Shown piece after piece: positions 17,601 through 21,582 of a stretch of DNA of 21,582 nt (the stretch's first letter is position 1; each line of letters starts with the position of its first letter). The position numbers and the translations under genes were made by a program. The notes under the pieces were generated by a model. The model was not told the DNA's origin. It saw nothing but the letters and a program-made list of their open reading frames with translations, and searched no databases. This DNA comes from Plantago elongata (taxonomy: Eukaryota > Streptophyta > Magnoliopsida > Lamiales > Plantaginaceae): the NCBI GenBank assembly GCA_036897095.1, contig JAYMSP010003002.1, positions 1 to 21,582 on the forward strand. The letters are read 5' to 3'.

Positions 17601-20194
17601 AAACTTCAGCTTAGTTTCTCATAATTATGCAAACGCTGCAGAGAAGTGTGAATGGGATTTTCAAATGAGTTTTACTTCTGTGAGAGTTGTAAATATTATG
17701 GCCAGATCAATTGTAGGTCTTAAGAATGGCTATGACAGCTAAAACTAATAATTTTCACATACTGCTTAAAGGGGGTATCCCACTTACTCTTGTAAGTTCT
17801 GTGAGCTCAAAATTAGTTTTTACCTTTCTCGAAAAGAAAAAAAAGGGAAACAAGGTCAGGCATACAGAATCAACAATAATTAGAATAAATTTACTATGTT
17901 CATAGCAACAAGTAAATAAATTAAATACAGATCAAATTTGGGCTCTCTACTACAGAAACGTGGATGAATTCAACCAACTTTTTCCTTGATTTAGTTATGA
18001 GCTAGGAAGCACCAATAATGGATACGGTACTCATACGAATATGTTGATATGTACAAGTTCAAAAACAGGATATGGATATGTCAAGCATAAATTTTTACTA
18101 TTTTATAATTTTAAGATAATACTACTCATTATGTCAGTATTAGATCACATATGATGTGACGAATAACCATTCTACATATATAAGATTCTGTCTTCCAATT
18201 ATTGTTATTCTATATCCCTTTGGAATCTTTCTTCTTTACTATCCTACTCTAAAGGATTACGCAATGCAAACCTAGGAGCTCTTGCTTCTAATAACAAATA
18301 AATAAATTGAAATGTAGGATGCATATTTCAGAAAGATCTGAGTACATACATACTATGAGAGACATACAGATATGGATACGTCCACCCCACAGATGTACCC
18401 GTGCTACATAAGTGATGACTATTGACACTTGACAGTGTTTGAGAAACATTTTGAAGTTTTCCACCGGACCTCAAGATAAAGTGTCAAGAAATTAAGACAT
18501 GAAATTTGCCACACAAAAAAAGGCAACTATTTTACTTACTAATTCTTTAAGTAATTTTTATACAGATGGATAACAATGTGATTACTATTGTCAGACAATA
18601 CTGTCCTGAACCCAAAAGTACTCTTCCTGAGGTCCAAGTATTCAAATTTGCAGAATGGATGAAGTGTTTATTACATTTTGAAACAGGATAAAGTGCTGAT
18701 TTAACTTCAATAGAGAATATAGTGTTGATCCAACTTCAAGAAAGGATAAACTACTTATCAACTATGGGTGAAAAGTATGATCCTAACTAGAGGATATGGC
18801 CTGTATAGATGAAATCATTAGAAAGTAAAGTTCTTTGTGGATGTTGAACATGCATGTTGGGGAAGGTACCTTGTGATGAGTCTCAAAGAATTTGATAACT
18901 TCCTCCATATGATTGCGATAGAAACCCTGCAAAATTTTACTAGTTTTAAGATTATTATACAAAAAAATAAACAGTGAAATTATTATTTGATGGGAGTGTT
19001 ACCTCAAAATAGCCAAATAAACCAGAACTCAGATCACCAGCTGGGAAACCCATAGCAATTATATTCTCAGTTATATATGTCATATCTAGGTCAAATCCTC
19101 CCTCCTAAAGTCAGGTGATAGAGAAACATTACTGAGTATACTTCAAGAAGAGAGTCATTGTGCACATAAAGGGTTGACATGTAAACTAAAATATGAGAAT
19201 AAAAGAATCTCCTAGTACAGTACTATGTTTATTTTCTTATAGCAGCACGAGTTTTCTTTTTTCCTCTTAGCTAGAACAAAATGGACATGTAAACTGAAAG
19301 TGATTAATAAAAGAATCTCCTAGCATACAATTCTATGTTTATTTTCTTAAAGTAGCATATAAGATTTTCTTTAGAGCAAGTAAATTATATGATGAATATA
19401 AAATCAACATACTATAATATTCACGTTCAGTTTCTCAGGACACCTTTTATTTCTATTTGAGATTTTACAGTTTTACACTGTAAAGAGGATACATAGACTT
19501 GGTTCATGGTTGAGGAAACAGTTGAGCACTTCGGTTTGCATCATTTCTGATGAGCCCCTATATAAATGTTCAACTTCATGGCTATTCCAGCTATTTTCAA
19601 GCTTTCAGTTGATAATGTTAAGTTCTTAGCTATAATACGTAGAAAATTATCAGTTGCAAAATAAAGAGCAGCAACTAATTCTAGACCAATTAAAGATTAA
19701 ATAGAAAACCTGCAATATATTGAGGAACCGAATGAAATCCCATTATTTTTATGTTGCAGGATTAGCTAGAGATCCATAGAGTTTACTACCTGGTATCTTC
19801 GTTTATTCTGTGAGACAACATGCCTTGCCTTCACTTGCACAGCCTTCACAGCATTCATGGACGAGTCGACTATCCCTTTCTTGAATGATTCAAGAATACC
19901 TGATTGTGCAGGTGCAGAATTGTCATTAGGACTAGCAGACGAAGCGGATGCTTTCTGAAGACCAAGCTCACTGGCCAGGCGTGAGAAGGTAAACTTCCCA
20001 CTCATCATCTGTGAGTCTTGTTGCATTTGTGGAAGTTTCAGACTTTTGGTCCAAGATGACACTGAAGATGTTGATACACCTGAAGATGAATCAAGTACTG
20101 GGGCTTCTTTCGCAGAAACAATGTGTGGCACAGATGTAACATCAGACTTTTCACTAGAATGCAATGGAGGTGGATCAGAATTTCCAGAATCCAT
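11137..20194 (-). CDS. PTEN2: PTEN2-type dual-specificity / phosphoinositide 3-phosphatase, 12 coding exons
   Basis: Joining 20194-19790, 19104-19003, 18926-18870, 14856-14791, 14365-14189, 14104-14018, 13927-13863, 13778-13702, 12806-12760, 12604-12474, 12036-11967 and 11601-11137 gives 1749 nt, 582 residues plus TGA; all introns are GT-AG and all phases match. Residues 1-135: a Ser-rich plant-specific N-terminus ending in the PTEN-like basic motif 'QNKRRYQ'. About 136-315: phosphatase domain, with general-acid loop 'FPFDDHNCPP' (Asp218) and P-loop 'HCKAGKARTG' (Cys250, Arg256). About 320-430: C2 domain, including 'RGFRLHQCPYW' and 'GEPGLTEL'. About 430-582: a Ser- and acid-rich tail ending 'VFSFGDDEDFDSE'. 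The family removes the 3-phosphate of phosphoinositides, and plant PTEN2 has been linked to phosphatidic-acid binding. The length is near that of Arabidopsis PTEN2 (about 610). Sequence shows an apparently intact gene; activity is inferred. Confidence 0.96.
11967..12036 (-). CDS. PTEN2: PTEN2 coding exon 11 (residues 405-428)
   Basis: 70 nt, acceptor TTTCAG, donor GTAACA. Encodes 'WLNTTMMENRVLLNGFDFDD', with the conserved WLNTTMMENR motif of plant PTEN2. Confidence 0.94.
12474..12604 (-). CDS. PTEN2: PTEN2 coding exon 10 (residues 362-405), C2 domain
   Basis: 131 nt, acceptor TTGCAG, donor GTCTGT. Encodes 'PEDFWIRAPRKG' through 'DFKIQFHDRQGDFY', the strongest C2 signature here. TG at the end joins T of the next exon to give Cys405. 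Confidence 0.95.
12760..12806 (-). CDS. PTEN2: PTEN2 coding exon 9 (residues 346-361)
   Basis: A 47-nt micro-exon, acceptor CTGCAG, donor GTAACA. Completes Gly346 and encodes 'VLFTTKKHPKTKNLM'. The Lys-rich stretch is shared with Arabidopsis PTEN2. Confidence 0.93.
13702..13778 (-). CDS. PTEN2: PTEN2 coding exon 8 (residues 320-346), start of C2 domain
   Basis: 77 nt, acceptor TGACAG, donor GTATGA. Encodes 'CMLRGFRLHQCPYWVRPSI'. The last G is the first base of the Gly346 codon. Confidence 0.94.
13863..13927 (-). CDS. PTEN2: PTEN2 coding exon 7 (residues 299-320)
   Basis: 65 nt, acceptor AATTAG, donor GTACTT. Encodes 'RYVKYFERILVQFNGE'. The last two bases (AG) join the first base of the next exon to make Arg320. 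Confidence 0.94.
14018..14104 (-). CDS. PTEN2: PTEN2 coding exon 6 (residues 270-298)
   Basis: 87 nt, acceptor CTGCAG, donor GTTAGT, phase 0. Encodes 'FFPTAKECIEYYNQKRCVDA' and 'KGLILPSQI', the end of the phosphatase domain. Confidence 0.95.
14189..14365 (-). CDS. PTEN2: PTEN2 coding exon 5 with catalytic P-loop (residues 211-269)
   Basis: 177 nt, acceptor TATCAG, donor GTGAAA, phase 0. Carries the Asp218 general-acid loop and the Cys250/Arg256 P-loop, so the whole active site is in one exon. The residue equivalent to human Gly129 is Ala255; the Lys equivalent to human Lys128 is kept. Confidence 0.96.
14572..14768 (+). mobile_element. tRNA-derived SINE in PTEN2 intron 4
   Basis: An internal RNA polymerase III promoter is clear: A box TAGCCGAGTGG (14582-14592) and perfect B box GGTTCGATTCC (14626-14636), 33 bp apart. 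A unique body follows, then a 12-base A tail (14757-14768). That is the architecture of a SINE, not of a tRNA, because no acceptor stem or anticodon arm folds around the boxes. It is antisense to the host gene. The target duplication is unresolved; AAGTCATT at 14522 and 14767 is a weak candidate. Confidence 0.75.
14791..14856 (-). CDS. PTEN2: PTEN2 coding exon 4 (residues 189-210)
   Basis: 66 nt, acceptor ATGCAG, donor GTGTGT, phase 0. Encodes 'DKYKVYNLCSERLYD' and the short lead into the general-acid loop. Confidence 0.95.
15724..15972. mobile_element. 249-bp MITE with 13-bp TIRs in PTEN2 intron 3
   Basis: AGTGTTGTCAATC at 15724-15736 is the exact inverse of GATTGACAACACT at 15960-15972. 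GGTA directly flanks both ends (15720-15723 and 15973-15976), which would be a 4-bp target duplication. The interior is GC-rich with repeated CCCGGGA and has no transposase. The TIR resembles hAT termini, but hAT elements usually make 8-bp duplications, so the superfamily is open. Confidence 0.75.
15977..16490. repeat. Three-copy repeat cluster (two direct, one inverted) in PTEN2 intron 3
   Basis: Copy A (about 15977-16170) and copy B (about 16178-16345) share GAGGAAGAGGAG, AGAGGGAGAG and AGCTAGCTCAAAGGTCACAAA, spaced about 206 bp. Copy C (about 16360-16490) is the inverse and could pair with B as a hairpin. In copy C a TATA-like TATAAAAGG lies at 16385-16393. The arrangement suggests LTR or TRIM promoter fragments, but I found no LTR termini, primer-binding site or coding remnant. 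Confidence 0.6.
16491..18001. other. Intron 3 interior, no gene seen
   Basis: Includes a GC-richer block at about 17100-17345 with overlapping short frames on both strands (17069-17326 minus, 17228-17494 plus). Neither resembles a known family. It looks like an old unidentified insertion. Confidence 0.4.
18002..18412. mobile_element. Candidate ~410-bp TIR element in PTEN2 intron 3
   Basis: The left end CTAGGAAGCAC and the right end GTGCTACATAAG are imperfect inverses (8 of 11 positions). Both are followed inwards by GGATACG-type sequence. No target duplication was found, so this is tentative. Confidence 0.35.
18870..18926 (-). CDS. PTEN2: PTEN2 coding exon 3 (residues 170-188)
   Basis: A 57-nt micro-exon, acceptor TTGCAG, donor GTACCT, phase 0. 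Encodes 'GFYRNHMEEVIKFFETHHK', matching the PTEN 'YRNN--DVVRFL' helix. The following intron is 4013 bp. Confidence 0.95.
19003..19104 (-). CDS. PTEN2: PTEN2 coding exon 2 (residues 136-169)
   Basis: Acceptor CTTTAG, donor GTAACA; phase 0 at both ends. Starts 'EGGFDLDMTYITENIIAMGF', the PTEN signature that follows KRRYQ. Confidence 0.96.
19174..19370. repeat. Diverged tandem duplication in PTEN2 intron 1
   Basis: Two copies with a 108-bp period, starting at about 19174 and 19282. Shared words include GACATGTAAACT, AATAAAAGAATCTCCTAG and CTATGTTTATTTTCTTA. Non-coding. Confidence 0.8.
19790..20194 (-). CDS. PTEN2: PTEN2 coding exon 1 (residues 1-135)
   Basis: Begins at ATG 20192-20194 and ends ...CGA-AGA-TAC-CAG before donor GTAGTA (19789). 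Encodes the Ser/Pro-rich N-terminus, the 'KFTFSRLASELGL' segment and the basic 'AVKAVQVKARHVVSQNKRR' stretch, a likely membrane-contact region by analogy with PTEN. Confidence 0.95.
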
Positions 20195-20203
20195 TCTGAT
20201 ATT

Positions 20204-21146
20204 CTAGACAGGATAGAAAACAAACAAATAAATCTAAGGTTTGGCCTCCAACCTTTCTAATGCAGCTCACAGGCCTTAAATGCCCTGCAAAAGCTTTACG
20301 TGCAATATATTAGATTTAGATGCACGTCATCGTGAGAACAAATGAAAGCTTTCAAGAGATATACACAAACATATATAGATCACTGAACTGAAGTATCACC
20401 CAAACCTTATTCTTGCTGCCTATCTGGTTTCAAGTTTTCATAAGATCTGCTATATTCCTACCAATATCAATTATATACAAATAGCATGTTCTCTATCGCT
20501 AGCCAGACTTAAAATTTAGCATACTCAGTAAAGTTCCCCAACTTTTCTTAGAAAGCGACATGCATGTCTGTTTGGAATAACTTGATATTATTGGTGGCGG
20601 TGAAATGAAGCAGAATCAGGTAATATTAGCTTTAAAGGAATACGTTGATGTTGAGATAAATCTGACTCTGGCATATTAATTGAAGTGGATCAGAAGCTAT
20701 AATCAGTTCCGTATCTGCATACAGAACATTAATTAATTATTCTTGGTAAATGCTATAACAGTCTGCAATAATCAGTGCAAACACTCACTCAGCAATATCA
20801 GACTTGGCAACCAAAATCACAATTAAATCAGTTTCCATTCCATCTCCATAATTTTCAAATAATGCTACCTCACCATATTCACAATCATATTCTATCTCGC
20901 TTTCTGAAACACACTCAAATTTGACATCTACATTTCGTCTCATGTAAATCATCTAATTGCTCATCCTATTACAACACAACATAGTAAATATCATCAGATG
21001 CAATAAACATTTCCACAATTGCAATCAGTTCATCTCATAGTTTACATCCAATAGTTTCGTAATCATCGAATCAGAATGAAATGCAGAAACTGTATTAATT
21101 CTTCTGATGCAAAATTCATACGGAGATTTAGATCGTTTTGACTGAC
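20204..21146 (-). other. PTEN2: Inferred 5'-UTR intron of PTEN2
   Basis: Donor GAG/GTCAGT at 21147/21146 and acceptor CTGTCTAG at 20204 fit an intron in the leader, leaving 9 nt before the ATG. No competing coding frame lies in this 943-bp stretch. It rests on splice motifs alone. Confidence 0.5.
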
Positions 21147-21295
21147 CTCGATTGACGAATGAGAGAACAAGCAATCTCCTGTGATTGAACCTTCAGCTTC
21201 GTTAGCAATAATTTAGGGCTTGAATTTCATCGTAGAAAGATGAAGCGGAGAAATCAGCTGGCATTCTAACATTCTGTATCCTTTTCAATTTGCAG
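21147..21295 (-). other. PTEN2: Inferred non-coding first exon of PTEN2
   Basis: The segment between the TATA-like box and the inferred donor; the start near 21295 is set by about 30 bp from the TATA box. On the minus strand it contains short ATGs with no long frame. Confidence 0.45.
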
Positions 21296-21321
21296 AGATA
21301 ATTTGGAGCTTTACGAAGTAA

Positions 21322-21331
21322 ATATATAATG
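21322..21331 (-). promoter_or_regulatory. TATA-like box of PTEN2
   Basis: ATTATATATT on the minus strand, about 175 bp upstream of the inferred leader intron. The surrounding DNA is AT-rich, so chance is possible. Confidence 0.4.
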
Positions 21332-21582
21332 AAAAGTGTGACCAAAACTTAAGAATAATAATAAGTTAGTAATAATTATTTACTTTTAATATAGTTTTTT
21401 TTTTAAGTCGTTTATAATTTTATATGTAAAATTCTGAAAAATATATTAAGCATATATTTTGATTTATCTTGTCGAGACGAATTCATAAACACCAATTTTA
21501 TATAGATAATGTTAACTAAATAAATTGTTTACATATTAAAATAAAAAATTCATAAATTTAAAGATATGTTTTGATTTATTAC
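21332..21582. other. AT-rich upstream region of PTEN2
   Basis: Strongly AT-rich, no gene and no clear element. It probably holds upstream promoter sequence. Confidence 0.4.

Overview
The window is eudicot plant nuclear DNA. It is AT-rich, has one intronless and one intron-rich protein gene, GT-AG introns, plant Ty1/copia retrotransposon remains, a foldback DNA element and a tRNA-derived SINE. I cannot name the species.

Layout. 1-3500 is degenerate LTR-retrotransposon debris: two related copia LTRs point at each other (1-694 plus, 1343-~2290 minus) around a decayed pol fragment (695-1342, minus). Next to them lie a gag remnant and primer-binding site (~2290-2522, minus), then sequence that looks like a different LTR (2523-~3500). 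3500-4400 holds no gene I can support. About 4405-5430 is a foldback or Mutator-like non-autonomous element with long imperfect terminal inverted repeats, a 41-bp triplicate and a palindromic core dense in CGGAGCT motifs. 5430-6830 is AT-rich with no supported gene.

Gene 1, plus strand: an intronless F-box/leucine-rich-repeat gene of the SKIP2/VFB type (7016-8554, 512 aa), a likely SCF E3 ligase substrate receptor. It has a TATA box at 6841. Downstream is an AT-rich minisatellite with a ~20-bp monomer and a ~240-bp higher-order period (~9120-9790), then about 1.3 kb without recognisable features.

Gene 2, minus strand: a plant PTEN2-type phosphatase. I reconstructed all 12 coding exons (20194 down to 11137). 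Every junction is GT-AG, every phase joins, and the product is 582 aa with an intact HC(X)5R active site. A non-coding 5' exon and a 5'-UTR intron are inferred, with a TATA-like box near 21325. The introns carry mobile DNA: a SINE in intron 4, and in the 4.0-kb intron 3 a 249-bp MITE with a target-site duplication, a three-copy repeat cluster and a candidate terminal-inverted-repeat element.

The two genes are convergent and I see no functional link between them: one would act in protein ubiquitination, the other in phosphoinositide and phosphoprotein dephosphorylation. I found no convincing undescribed biological system. The most unusual structures are the facing LTRs, the foldback core and the higher-order minisatellite.
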